Positions 18,698-27,569 of a stretch of DNA of 64,000 nucleotides are shown here, piece by piece. Origin of the DNA: Saccharibacillus brassicae. Its GTDB lineage: Bacteria; Bacillota; Bacilli; Paenibacillales; Paenibacillaceae. How positions within the stretch are numbered: position 1 is the stretch's first letter; every line of letters starts with the position of its first letter. The notes beneath the pieces were generated by a model, which made no database searches, had not been told where the DNA came from, and saw nothing but the letters and a program-made list of their open reading frames with translations. The stretch spans positions 2,775,501 through 2,839,500 of the forward strand of contig NZ_CP041217.1 of the NCBI RefSeq assembly GCF_006542275.1. The letters are read 5' to 3'. Made by a program: the position numbers and the translations under genes.

Positions 18698-19960
18698 ATG
18701 AAAAAGAGGATCGGCGCCGGCTTGACGGCCATGATGATTCTGCTGGCCGGATGTTCCGGAAATTCGGCGCGGCAGGCAGGAAGTTCGGACGATTCGCAGC
18801 AGGTCACGCTTGAATTCATGTCCAACCTCGGACAGCATTCGTTAACCGAATTGCAGAAGATCGCTGCGGGCTTCGAGCGGGAGAACCCCGGTATCGCGGT
18901 CGATATTTCGAGTCAGGGCGCGGATTTTGAAGCTCTGATGAAAGCCAAGATGGCTTCGGGCGATCTGCCGGATCTGTGGACGACGCACGGATGGTCCGTG
19001 GAACGGTACGGCGATTTGTTGACGCCGCTCAATGATCGTCCCTGGTTCGGCGGGATCAAAGAGACGTTCAAGCCGATCATCGCGGACGATAAAGGCCAGG
19101 TCTATGTCCTGCCCATGACGATTGCTCAAGACGGGATGATGACCAACAAAACGGTGCTGGAAAAGTCGGGCGTCGATATCGACAAAATCGAGACGTGGAC
19201 AGATTTTCTGGACGCATGCGAGAAGATCAAAAGCAGCGGATTTACGCCGATCGGCATGTGGGGCAAAGATCCCCGGTCGTTTGCCAGTTTTCTGAACAAT
19301 CTATCCATGCCTTTGTATATTACGAGCCCTTCGCATGATGACAGCCGCGCCTTGGAAGAGGGCACGTTCGATTGGCAGAAATGGACCTTGATCGCCGGGA
19401 TGTTGACCGAGTTAAAAGCAAAAGGGTATTTGAACGAAGACGTGCTGACCGCGACCGAAGAAAGCGTCGATCAAGCGATAGCGAAAAACGAAGTCGCGTT
19501 CAAATTCAGGGGCGGCATCAAATCGATTCTGGAGTTCAATCCGGAAGCCGACTTGGGCATCGCTCCCCTGCCCGCCTATTATTCGGACGACCGGCCGTTT
19601 TTCGTAGGCGGAGAAGGAACGGCGATCGGCGTCTGGAAAGATTCCGCACATCGGGAGCAGGCGATCCGGTTTGTCGATTATCTGGCCAAGCCGGACAACG
19701 TCAAGCGGCTTGCGGAAGTCGAAGTCAACGTGGCGGGATTCACCGATGTGAACAGCGATATGGGAATGCTGACGGATGATCTGAACAAATATGCGAAAGT
19801 GCCGATCAACGGCTACTTCGATCGGTCTTATTTGCCCGGAGGCATGTGGAGCATTATGCAGCAGGTCGGCTCCGGTCTCGTATCGGGTCAGATGACGCCG
19901 GATGACGCCGTGCAGACGATGCGAAGCAATGCCGTCCGGTTGAGAAGCCAGAACGACTGA
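18698..19960 (+). CDS. sugar ABC transporter substrate-binding lipoprotein
   Basis: The 420-aa protein starts with a lipoprotein signal (lipobox LLAGC, Cys about residue 18). A cluster-D type extracellular solute-binding fold follows (family 1 binding proteins), with FMSNLGQHSLTELQKI near the N terminus and MASGDLPDLWTT in the first lobe. It is anchored outside the membrane and hands sugar to the two permeases encoded next. GAGGAGG precedes the ATG at 18698. The ATPase is absent from this operon; a shared MsmX-type ATPase encoded elsewhere would be expected, as is usual for this transporter class. Confidence 0.92.
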   Translation: MKKRIGAGLTAMMILLAGCSGNSARQAGSSDDSQQVTLEFMSNLGQHSLTELQKIAAGFERENPGIAVDISSQGADFEALMKAKMASGDLPDLWTTHGWSVERYGDLLTPLNDRPWFGGIKETFKPIIADDKGQVYVLPMTIAQDGMMTNKTVLEKSGVDIDKIETWTDFLDACEKIKSSGFTPIGMWGKDPRSFASFLNNLSMPLYITSPSHDDSRALEEGTFDWQKWTLIAGMLTELKAKGYLNEDVLTATEESVDQAIAKNEVAFKFRGGIKSILEFNPEADLGIAPLPAYYSDDRPFFVGGEGTAIGVWKDSAHREQAIRFVDYLAKPDNVKRLAEVEVNVAGFTDVNSDMGMLTDDLNKYAKVPINGYFDRSYLPGGMWSIMQQVGSGLVSGQMTPDDAVQTMRSNAVRLRSQND

Positions 19961-20047
19961 CTGCGCACCAGAGCTTGCGGACAGACACAGCAGATTGCTG
20001 CCCTGTCCGTCAGGCTCTCATTTTAAAAAGTCGGGAAGTGAATACCG

Positions 20048-20920
20048 TTGCGAGTTAAAAATTGGGACATGTATCTGATGCTGCTGCCGGCCGCGCTGCT
20101 GATCGCCGTCTTTCATCTTTTTCCGTTTGTGAACGGAATGCGGATCTCGCTCACGAACTGGGACGGGTTTTCCCCGGATTTCGACTTTGTCGGCTTCGCC
20201 AACTTCAGGGAGATCGGGGCGGACCCCATTTTCCTGATCGCTTTGAAAAATATGCTGATCTACGGCGTGGCCTGCTCGTTGATCCAAAATGTGCTGGGGC
20301 TTGCCTACGCTTTGTTCGTGAATCAATCGTTCCGTCTTAACCATGCGGTCCGGTTGTTCGTGTATCTGCCGTCGATCATAGCGGGCATCATCATGGGCTA
20401 CATGATGTACGGAATGTTTCAATACAACGACGGCGCCATCAATGAGCTGCTGGGTCTGTTCGGCGTGGAACGGACAGACTGGCTGGGCAGCGGCAATCGG
20501 GCCGTTTTTATCATTGCGGGTTCGTTTGCCCTGCAAAATATCGGCGTCACTATGCTGATTTATCTGGCCGGATTGCAGGGAATCCCGCATTCGCTGCGCG
20601 AGGCGGCCCTTGTGGAAGGCGCGGGCAGGTGGCAGATGTTCCGGCGCATCACGCTTCCGCTGCTGGTTCCGGCCATGACGACAACGTTCATTATCGACAC
20701 GATCGGCGGATTGAAAATGTTCGACATGATCGTCACCCTGACCAATGGCGGACCCGGCAATGCCACTTACTCTTTGGGCTTTCTGGTCAATCATCTGTAC
20801 TTCTGGAATCAAAATGCCGGACAAGCCTCGGCGGTCGGATTTGTGCTCGTGCTGATCATCTTTGCGGTCGCTTATTTGCTCAGAGCCTATTTCAGAAGCA
20901 AAGAAGTGGAGTATCTATGA
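20048..20920 (+). CDS. sugar ABC transporter permease (MalF/UgpA-type)
   Basis: The 290-aa membrane protein has six hydrophobic segments and the permease EAA loop HSLREAALVEGAGRWQMFRR (about residues 180-199), where the MsmX-type ATPase docks. The start is TTG at 20048, after GGAAGTG. It overlaps the next permease gene by 4 bp (ATGA). Together with the binding protein it forms a CUT1-family importer for an oligosaccharide. Confidence 0.93.
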   Translation: MRVKNWDMYLMLLPAALLIAVFHLFPFVNGMRISLTNWDGFSPDFDFVGFANFREIGADPIFLIALKNMLIYGVACSLIQNVLGLAYALFVNQSFRLNHAVRLFVYLPSIIAGIIMGYMMYGMFQYNDGAINELLGLFGVERTDWLGSGNRAVFIIAGSFALQNIGVTMLIYLAGLQGIPHSLREAALVEGAGRWQMFRRITLPLLVPAMTTTFIIDTIGGLKMFDMIVTLTNGGPGNATYSLGFLVNHLYFWNQNAGQASAVGFVLVLIIFAVAYLLRAYFRSKEVEYL

Positions 20921-21729
20921 GAAAAGAGAAGCTTTTCTTGAACGTCACGGGCTTGTTGATTATCGCTTTTCATCTGATCCCGATCTATCTGTCGGTCGTA
21001 GCCTCGTTCAAAGCCAAAAGCGATCTCAGCATCAAATGGGCTTTGCCGCGGGACATTCATTGGGACAACTATCTGATGGCGCTGCAAGACGGAGCTTTCT
21101 ACGCCGTGCTGATGAATACGCTCCTCGTTACGTTCTGCACCGTCGCTTTGACGCTTGCGGTCGGCTCTCTGACGGGCTACGTGCTCGCCCGGCTTCAGAA
21201 CCGCATCACGAATACCGCCGCCCTGATCTTTATCGGCGTGATGATGGTTCCGAGCGTGACGCTGATCGTGCCGCTGTACAAAACGATGCTTCAGCTCGGC
21301 GCGATCAACACATATTGGGGCATCATCGTCTTGTCGACGGCTTTCCACCTGCCTTTGTGCATTTTCCTGTACACGAATTTTATCAAAACGATCCCCAAAG
21401 AATTGGACGAAGCCGCCCAAATCGACGGCTGCCGCAGCTTTTCCATCTTTTATAAAATGATTCTGCCTCTGCTCGGTCCCGTCACGGCCAGCATGGCGAT
21501 CATCACGTCTATTGCCACCTATAACGAATATCTGTTTCCGCTGTATTTTTTGCAAAAATCGGAGATGCGCATGATCACCACGTATATTACGACTTTTTTC
21601 AGCGAAAATTCTTATCCGAACGCCGCTTCCGCCGTCGCCATGCTCGGAGCGCTTCCGCCGATGATCCTCTTTATCGTTTTCCAGAAACATTTTGTCTCGG
21701 GCGCTTTGAGCGGCCTGACCAAGTCGTGA
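20917..21729 (+). CDS. sugar ABC transporter permease (MalG/UgpE-type)
   Basis: The 270-aa protein has six transmembrane segments and the EAA motif PKELDEAAQIDGCRSFSIFY (about residues 165-184). Its ATG overlaps the previous stop as ATGA, with a GAAGTGGAG ribosome site inside the upstream gene. It is the last gene of the LacI-adjacent sugar operon; a terminator follows within 30 bp. Confidence 0.93.
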   Translation: MRKEKLFLNVTGLLIIAFHLIPIYLSVVASFKAKSDLSIKWALPRDIHWDNYLMALQDGAFYAVLMNTLLVTFCTVALTLAVGSLTGYVLARLQNRITNTAALIFIGVMMVPSVTLIVPLYKTMLQLGAINTYWGIIVLSTAFHLPLCIFLYTNFIKTIPKELDEAAQIDGCRSFSIFYKMILPLLGPVTASMAIITSIATYNEYLFPLYFLQKSEMRMITTYITTFFSENSYPNAASAVAMLGALPPMILFIVFQKHFVSGALSGLTKS

Positions 21730-21754
21730 CACCTATAGCTTTCGTGGGAAAAAC

Positions 21755-21779
21755 AAAACGCCCTGAACAGGGCGTTTTG
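21755..21779. terminator. bidirectional terminator
   Basis: A short perfect hairpin, AAAACGCCCTG paired with CAGGGCGTTTT around two bases, lies between the convergent permease and MFS genes. Confidence 0.9.
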
Positions 21780-21783
21780 TCGT

Positions 21784-23064
21784 TTAGCGTATCGATTTCG
21801 GACGCAGGCCGAGCAAAAGCGGAAGCAGCAACAATGCCACCAATCCTCCGGCATAAGAAAGCGCCGCATAGCTGGAATAGGCGACGACGACTCCCGACAG
21901 GATGCCGCCGGAAGCGCCGGCCAGAGCGATCAGGACGTCTACGGACCCCTGGACTTTGGCCCGGTTGGCGGTAGTCGTCGCGTCCACGACCATTGCCGTT
22001 CCGCTGATCAATCCGAAATTCCATCCCAATCCCAGCAGCGAGAGCGCCACGATCAGCATGAACATCGAATCGGCGGGCGCCAGCGCAGCGGTAATCCCGG
22101 CCAGCAGCAGCGTGACGCCGGATGCCGCGGCCATCGCGGTCCGGCCGATTTTGTCCACCAGCATTCCCGTGATCAGGGAAGGCAGATACATGGCCCCGAT
22201 ATGAAACCCGATTACGAGGCCGACTTCGGCCAGTCCGTGACTGTGGTGCCGCATATGTACGGGAGTCATCGTCATGATCGCGACCATGACGATCTGGGTC
22301 AGGATCATGACCCAGGCGCCGATCGTCACGCCTCTGCGGCTGCCTTGAGCGGCGGCAGGCGGGGTGCCCGCCTGCGGTACGTGCCGGAGTGCCGCCGCTT
22401 TGGCGACGAGCAGCGGATCGGGCCGAAGAAAGAGCAGCAGCGTGGCTCCGGCCAACAGGTAAGCGGCGGCCGCCAGCACAAAAGGCCCGGCCAGGCGCGG
22501 GATCTGCATGGACACCGCGACGTCGCCCATGACCCCGACCAGATTGGGACCGGCTACCGCCCCGATCGTCGTGAACACCATCGCCATGCTGGCCGCCGTG
22601 GCTCTTTGCCTGGGTTCGGCGAGATCCGTCCCGGCGTAACGCGCCTGGAGATTGGAAGCCGTCCCGGCCCCGTAGACCAGCAGCGACACCAACAGCAGCG
22701 CCGCGCTGCCCATGACGGCAGCCAGCACGATGCCGATCGCGCCGAGGCCTCCCGCCACGAATCCGAGCCCCAGTCCGAGGCGCCGCCCGTACTTTTGCGA
22801 GAAGCGCCCAATCCCAAAAGCCGCCGCCGCCGAGCCCAGCGTGAACAGAGCCGTCGGAACGCCCGTGAAGTTGTCCGTGCCAAGCATGTCCTGGGCCAAC
22901 AGCGCCCCTACGGTGACCCCGGCCGCGAGCCCGGCCCCGCCGAAGATTTGCGAGAAAATGACCGTAACCAGCGTCCGGCGGTACAGCTGTCGCTGTTTCT
23001 CCGGGGACTGGGCGTACCTATCGATTAACGCTTGCTGCTTGGATAAAGCTTTTGTCGGGTTCAT
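21784..23064 (-). CDS. MFS transporter
   Basis: The 426-aa protein has about 12 membrane segments in two halves. The first loop is RFSQKYGRRLGLGLGF, a form of the major facilitator G-x3-D/G-R-R-x-G motif, and VGFHIGAMYLPSLITG lies in the second half, with DKIGR in the matching loop. It resembles drug-efflux type MFS members of Firmicutes. AAAAGGACC precedes the ATG at 23064. Substrate unknown; the gene stands alone at the edge of the AT-rich island. Confidence 0.88.
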   Translation of the reverse strand: MNPTKALSKQQALIDRYAQSPEKQRQLYRRTLVTVIFSQIFGGAGLAAGVTVGALLAQDMLGTDNFTGVPTALFTLGSAAAAFGIGRFSQKYGRRLGLGLGFVAGGLGAIGIVLAAVMGSAALLLVSLLVYGAGTASNLQARYAGTDLAEPRQRATAASMAMVFTTIGAVAGPNLVGVMGDVAVSMQIPRLAGPFVLAAAAYLLAGATLLLFLRPDPLLVAKAAALRHVPQAGTPPAAAQGSRRGVTIGAWVMILTQIVMVAIMTMTPVHMRHHSHGLAEVGLVIGFHIGAMYLPSLITGMLVDKIGRTAMAAASGVTLLLAGITAALAPADSMFMLIVALSLLGLGWNFGLISGTAMVVDATTTANRAKVQGSVDVLIALAGASGGILSGVVVAYSSYAALSYAGGLVALLLLPLLLGLRPKSIR

Positions 23065-23277
23065 AGAAATCGGTCCTTTTCGTCTGCCGTGGATTTTCTT
23101 CTATGGTATATGAAAAGGCGTGACGGGTGAAGGACGAATCGATCTCCGGACGGCTGATTTTCTCATATCGAACACTTCTTATCGGAAAATAGAATCGGCC
23201 TAGCCAGACCGGTTTTCTATATGGACGTGCCCCTATTGTAAAATATACTTAAAACATAAAATAATTTTAAATTCGTC

Positions 23278-23286
23278 TGGTATAAT
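23278..23286 (+). promoter_or_regulatory. extended -10 promoter
   Basis: TGGTATAAT is a consensus extended -10 box 23 bp upstream of a small membrane-protein gene. No good -35 box is visible, as is common for extended -10 promoters. Confidence 0.6.
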
Positions 23287-23308
23287 GTTAATGAAGGGGT
23301 GAAGTTTG

Positions 23309-23524
23309 ATGAACAGAAATTTACGACCTTTAGCGTTTCTTCTTATTATTTTGCCTATTGTTGCCGCTTTGTATTTAACCTTTAATAGCGAATTTTTTAT
23401 TTCAGGAGGATACCAGTTGGCGTTAGACGGATACGTGATCTCCCGAACTCTTATCGTGATTTTTAGTTTTTATTTAGTGACTAAGCTCGGGTATTATATT
23501 TTGACGAATCATAAAAAGGATTAG
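23309..23524 (+). CDS. small two-TM membrane protein
   Basis: The 71-aa hydrophobic protein has two predicted membrane spans (about residues 8-25 and 45-65) and a lysine-rich tail (NHKKD). GAAGGGGTGAAG precedes ATG 23309; a TTG 3 bp upstream is the alternative start. It has its own extended -10 promoter and a terminator at 23584. I do not recognise the family. AT-rich composition matches the island rather than the flanking genes. Confidence 0.65.
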   Translation: MNRNLRPLAFLLIILPIVAALYLTFNSEFFISGGYQLALDGYVISRTLIVIFSFYLVTKLGYYILTNHKKD

Positions 23525-23562
23525 TGCTGCAAACATCCATAACCATAAAACTTGTGCAATCC

Positions 23563-23612
23563 GCACTATAAACAAGCTTAAAAGAACGGCTCAAACACGA
23601 GCCGTTTTTTTG
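23563..23612 (+). terminator. terminator region, first copy of a duplicated 50-bp segment
   Basis: The hairpin AACGGCTCAAACACGAGCCGTT followed by a T tract ends the small membrane-protein gene. The segment from GCACTATAA to the T tract is nearly identical to 25470-25520, so the terminator region is duplicated around the lipoprotein and conjugation-gene relics. Confidence 0.85.
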
Positions 23613-23719
23613 TTTTTAACTGCATGACTGGGGACTGAATTTGGCTTTAATCTGCTGACCTGAAGTGTCTGGGAAAGTGTACGATTACAAATGGACGTCT
23701 ATTTGTGAAGGTTTTAGAC

Positions 23720-24194
23720 TCATTCCATAAGTTGAAGCAAGTCCTGGACAGAATTTGGCGCCACTGTGTAAGTAATCCCTGTATCGTTTACGTTCGCTAA
23801 CATACCTTGCTTATCCTCAGCATTGATCCAGTAATGAAATGAAACAGATGTATTATTGTTCAGAGAAATAACACAATCATAATCGGGAATTTTTGTATCC
23901 GCTATACCCAACTGCTGGCTTGCCGTCGACAAAGATTGAACGATAACAGAAAATTCTTCGTCATTGGATAGTTTTTTTTAGTAACACACTACCTATGAAG
24001 CCGTGCCTCTCTGACTTGAAAATATTGATTTCAGTTATTTGTTGCTTTTGTATTTCTTCAACAATTTGTTTAAGAGTCATTTTAGAATCAGCTCTTACTG
24101 GAGGTGGAGGTGCTCCTTCAGTATTTCGGTCGGAACATGCAGTGAAAACAAAAATACACCCGATGATCACAATTGTTCGAAACATTATTCTCAA
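23720..24194 (-). pseudogene. frameshifted small lipoprotein gene
   Basis: Two minus-strand frames join into one protein. The 5' part (24194 to 23961, TTG start after AGAGGT) encodes a lipoprotein signal with lipobox FTAC, then a helical segment ending HGFIGSVLLKK. The 3' part (to 23720) continues with LSNDEEFSVIVQ and ends LLQLME. The break falls in a run of eight A (minus strand, 23982-23989); seven A would restore a single frame of about 157 aa. It could be a true pseudogene, a phase-variable or slippage-expressed gene, or an assembly error. The family is not recognised. It is a putative surface lipoprotein. Confidence 0.7.
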
Positions 24195-24309
24195 TAGTAA
24201 GACCTCTTTTCATCAAGATAGCATTCTAGCCTTCATATTCTACATGACTATAAGAAACAACAATATCCGTTGGTTTGTTTCTTGTGTTTCTATGATCGAG
24301 AATAACAAA

Positions 24310-24515
24310 CATTCCAGGAAGAGACGCTACAAGCGGAGGAACGCCGCGGCACGCTGACAGCCATGAAAACCGTCGTTACGGGAGTGGAGCTGCTGCCGCT
24401 GAAGGAAGGAAGCAGTGAACAGCGGTGGATTTGGTTGGGGACCGGGCAGTATATCCAATTTTGGCGAATCCGATATTCCGGCGCAGTTCTTGCCGATCTA
24501 TCAGGCTGCCGCTGA
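24310..24515 (+). pseudogene. 3' remnant of a gene upstream of the lytic enzyme
   Basis: An open frame with no start reads AEERRGTLTAMKTVVTGVEL and LLPLKEGSSEQRW, then overlaps the start of the lytic-enzyme relic. This looks like the 3' end of the preceding gene of a conjugation module. Such overlaps are normal in these clusters. The 5' portion is missing, replaced by unrelated AT-rich sequence from about 24300. Confidence 0.35.
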
Positions 24516-25120
24516 AAAATACGGTAAGCCATAGAAGACGCGATTTTCTCGGCGGCCCATTATTTAGGCAAGAGCGGCGCATCGAGCGGGAATATCGAGG
24601 GCGCGGTACACAATTACAACCGAGATCCGGCGTATGTCGCGGAAGTCATGAAGTATGCCACGATGTACGTCGAGCAAGGCTATAACGTAATCGAAGTTCC
24701 GCAAGCCGGCCAGAATGGGTTTGTACGTCCGATCAGCGGAGCCGTAACGTCGAACTTCGGCATACGGACGCATCCGATTAACGGCAAACAAAAACTGCAT
24801 GCCGCGTCAATTTTGGCTGTTCGACCGGGGAGCCGGTTCCGGCTTCTAAAGCGGGCAAGGTGATCTTCAGCGCCTGGCAAAAAGCCAGCAATCCAAAAGC
24901 CGGCTATGGACAGTATATCCGGATTGACCACGGCGGCGGGTACGTTACGACGTACGGCCATTTGTCCAAGCTGATTGCGGGCGTAGGCGATACTGTACAA
25001 GCTGGCAGCGCGATTGGAGAACGCGGATCTACAGACGGAAGCACGGGGCCGCACTTGCACTTTGAAATCATCATCAACGGCAATCCGGTTGATCCGCTGC
25101 CGTTCGTTGGAGGGAAATAA
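24415..25120 (+). pseudogene. broken lytic transglycosylase/M23 peptidase gene (conjugative-element relic)
   Basis: Starting at GTG 24415 (after GAAGGAAGG) the frame reads a Gly/Ser-rich start and IPAQFLPIYQAAAEKYGKP, the beginning of an SLT-type lysozyme domain, then stops. After a frame change at about 24533 it resumes with DAIFSAAHYLGKSGASSGN, the end of the same domain, implying loss of about 100 codons. It continues into an M23 peptidase domain: PISGAVTSNFGIRTHPINGK, the zinc-ligand region LHA near 24796 (where a 1-bp deletion shifts frame), YVTTYGHLSK and GPHLHFEI. The domain order matches cell-wall hydrolases of Tn916-like or plasmid conjugation systems. With at least two frameshifts and a deletion, it is non-functional. 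Confidence 0.8.
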
Positions 25121-25140
25121 TATGTATTCGGGATACCGCT

Positions 25141-25446
25141 ATGAAGCCGACGGACGTTACCACGTTGCCGATCCGATCGGCCGAAGAGATTATGGCGTAT
25201 TTGAAAGTCCAGAAACGAAAGCATCCTCAAGTCTGGATTACCAATGGCGAGGATCATATCATCGCCTAAACGAAAAACGGCCATATTATTTTTCCGGAAT
25301 ATGTAGCCGTGGCCGATATACGGGATGAACTGCTGAAAGATCCGGATTACGATCCTGAAAAGCTTATAAGCGAGCTGGTCGGATCCCACATTGTATATGA
25401 GGGTTACCTGCCAACAGATAAAGAAGACGCGGTGCATCTGCTGTAA
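25141..25446 (+). pseudogene. small gene with in-frame stop
   Basis: A 102-codon frame starts at ATG 25141 and reads EEIMAYLKVQKRKHPQVWIT and then NGEDHIIA, followed by a TAA at about 25267. It carries on in the same frame with TKNGHIIFPEYVAVADIRDE and ends DKEDAVHLL. A single nonsense change therefore interrupts an otherwise coherent protein. It lies directly behind the conjugation-gene relic and is probably a cargo or accessory gene of the same element. Family not recognised. Confidence 0.6.
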
Positions 25447-25469
25447 AGCTTGTACAGTCCGTACATTCA

Positions 25470-25520
25470 GCACTATAAGCAAGCTTAAAAGAACGGCTCA
25501 AATACGAGCCGTTCTTTTTT
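25470..25520 (+). terminator. terminator, second copy of the duplicated segment
   Basis: The hairpin AACGGCTCAAATACGAGCCGTT plus T tract, preceded by GCACTATAAGCAAGCTTAAA, is nearly identical to 23563-23612. The direct repeats bracket the relic genes between 23.6 and 25.45 kb. Confidence 0.85.
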
Positions 25521-25817
25521 GGGCTGCGTGAAGTTTGGCGAAGCGGCTGGGATCCGGCCAACAGATCGGCAGTGGAAGGCACGACGTACTAAAGAGAATA
25601 AATCAAATTCTTCTACATATGATGTATAAGCTTCAAAAATGAAGATTCAGCTTGGAAGTGAAAACCCTGAAATCATGTATCGGCATTTTATTCTATGTTG
25701 AACATGAACAAAGGATAGAGAATTGCTTTGTTGGCTGCGGTGACTACGTCGTTCATGTTGGGTCGAGCCGCGGTCAACCTATATTGGATCTGAAGAAAGG
25801 GGAAGGAGGGAAATAAG
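25521..25817. other. gene-free stretch
   Basis: No coding frame with a ribosome site is visible. Base composition is mixed, with pieces richer in GC than their AT-rich neighbours, consistent with decayed element sequence. Nothing else is recognised. Confidence 0.4.
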
Positions 25818-25973
25818 ATGAATCGACTACAAGTGTTTATTCGTAAATGTAATGACGCGATTAAAGACATTGGACGGTGGACAAAAGGGTTTCTGGAAAG
25901 TAAAGAAGGCCGCTATACCGTTTCGGCTGTATTGCTCATGGTACTGAAGTTTGCACTAACCGGCACGCTGTAA
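25818..25973 (+). CDS. small single-TM protein
   Basis: The 51-aa protein is too short for common gene callers. It has a basic, amphipathic N-terminal half (RLQVFIRKCNDAIKDIGRW) and a hydrophobic C-terminal stretch (TVSAVLLMVLKFALTGTL). GGAAGGAGGG sits 7 bp before the ATG and a perfect terminator follows 12 bp after the stop, so expression is plausible. Possible roles include a conjugation-element peptide, a toxin-like membrane peptide or a holin-like peptide; none can be chosen from sequence. Confidence 0.6.
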   Translation: MNRLQVFIRKCNDAIKDIGRWTKGFLESKEGRYTVSAVLLMVLKFALTGTL

Positions 25974-25984
25974 TGAACTAAATG

Positions 25985-26017
25985 CAAAAAGAGAACCAGC
26001 CTTACTGGTTCTCTTTT
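25985..26017. terminator. intrinsic terminator
   Basis: AAAAAGAGAACCAG and CTGGTTCTCTTTT form a hairpin with a 5-nt loop right after the 51-aa gene. Confidence 0.9.
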
Positions 26018-26118
26018 GTATTCAAAAAAGAATGATTTTGTTTAATAGAAGTGGAAATTATGACTCCAGCAAAGATTGAATTTGCAATTTTAAATTTATT
26101 CATTTAAGAACACTCCAG

Positions 26119-26343
26119 TCAACTTATTTTTTTTTTGGAAATATCAAAAACATCAAATTTAATAACATGATCAAACAAAAAGGTGATGGTTAGGGCTCCC
26201 AGAGGAATCATGGCATAATACCAATAAGGATTATTCGGAGCTTCTCCAGGGGGGGCCTGAATTAGAAATATGAACAAACCAATACAATAAATTGAACCTA
26301 TTAAGATACCAGTTTTGTTCCTTTTTCTTTTTTTATGAGACAT
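26119..26343 (-). CDS. small two-TM membrane protein
   Basis: The 74-aa protein begins with a strongly basic stretch (SHKKRKRNKTG) followed by two hydrophobic spans separated by PPGEAPNNPYWYY, and ends in KKKIS. GAGAGGAGGAG precedes the ATG at 26343, which is preferred over a start further upstream that lacks a ribosome site. Family not recognised. It stands alone and convergent to the 51-aa gene. Confidence 0.6.
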   Translation of the reverse strand: MSHKKRKRNKTGILIGSIYCIGLFIFLIQAPPGEAPNNPYWYYAMIPLGALTITFLFDHVIKFDVFDISKKKIS

Positions 26344-26399
26344 AATCGTTCTCCTCCTCTCTTCAAAATTTTGCTCGGACGTATTCAAATTCAAATTCC

Positions 26400-26640
26400 T
26401 TTCTATTTAATCCTTATTGTTAAGAACGCAAAAAACTAAACATTCGTTACCTTAAATTCAATATTATTTTAAATTTAAATTTTACTTGCTTACTTATCGG
26501 CTCCTTACCATTACATGTCCTTGAATTTATTCACCTGATTTGTATCGTTTTAAAAGAACGTCTACAAGGGAGAATTTCTTGAGATTTTGCGCATTTTAAT
26601 TTGATAGATCGGGTTGTGTTTGTTATTCGAATTGTCAAAG
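26400..26640. other. AT-rich gene-free stretch
   Basis: Very AT-rich sequence with no frame bearing a start and ribosome site. No repeats or hairpins stand out. Confidence 0.4.
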
Positions 26641-26690
26641 ACACGTTACGGTGAAGATCCAATTAAAATTAAAAAAGTTATATTGCAGTT

Positions 26691-27316
26691 ATGGTTTTAT
26701 CTTTTCTAGCAGTATCTACTTTTTCACAAAAGGCTAATGCAGACCACTACCCAGGAGGACCTACTACGGGTCAAAGAGTCGCCTACTATAGTGATTCTAT
26801 TACTAATTATGGGTACAATTCGTTATTTAAGAAGCCAGCTACATTGGTTTTTACAATGTAGATGCTTTGGAAAAAGTTGCGGATGTGATCGTTGTAGGAA
26901 CGCCTCTTCTTCCATTTGAGGAACGTGAGCATAAGGCTACCTATTATGATGATAACGTAATTCAAGATTTTTATACTTTAACTGATTTCAAAGTGGAACA
27001 GGTTATTAAAGATCCTGATCAAGCGGTTCAGGATGGAAAAATCAAATTTGTTGAACCGATATCTATTATCATCAGCAAAGACGGAGAGAAAATAATTCGC
27101 TCAATTGCAGATTATCAAGATGTTCAAGAGGGAGAGAAGTATTTGGTTTTCTTAAAGGATAATACCTTAGGTCAATATGGCGTGATCAATATGAAAAACG
27201 GCACATTTGATTTGAATGAAAATGTAGAGAATTCATTTAATGCTTTGGAAATTGAAGGAGATCCGGTACATGAGAAAATGAAGCAAGAAGCTTTGGCCAA
27301 ATATGATCTAGATTGA
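26691..27316 (+). pseudogene. frameshifted exported protein
   Basis: The first frame gives a signal peptide (MVLSFLAVSTFSQKANA) and DHYPGGPTTGQRVAYYSD, then SLFKK. A single-base change near 26828 shifts it. The second frame carries on with EASYIGFYNVDALEKVADVI and VVGTPLLPFEE, and ends EALAKYDLD at 27316. The main domain (DALEKVADVIVVG then VIKD, IKFVEPISIII, EKYLVFLKD) resembles that of the membrane-anchored protein at 31652-32419. The N terminus also lacks the usual lysines, and these (MKIQLKLKK-like) can be read in another frame just upstream, so a second lesion is possible. The 149-aa downstream part could still be made from a TTG at 26867. Confidence 0.6.
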
Positions 27317-27339
27317 TCCACTCGAAACACATATTTATT

Positions 27340-27370
27340 AAAGGGTCCCTATAAAATGGGGCCTTTTTTG
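27340..27370 (+). terminator. intrinsic terminator
   Basis: Imperfect hairpin AAAGGGTCCC with GGGGCCTTT, followed by seven T, just after the exported-protein gene. Confidence 0.65.
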
Positions 27371-27569
27371 TTACAAGTGAAGCAATCTTAGGTAGAACGG
27401 CGCTTTCCCATGTGCTTAAAAGCATGGGTTTACGAACAGCGGAAAATACACCCAGCGGTTCGGAGGAATTTATGGATTTTACAGAACAAAACTATAAAAA
27501 ATTTAAAATCTTTTTCCGATATAAGATCAGTATTTTTATATCGAGCCAGATAATCGAGGAGGAAAGTTT

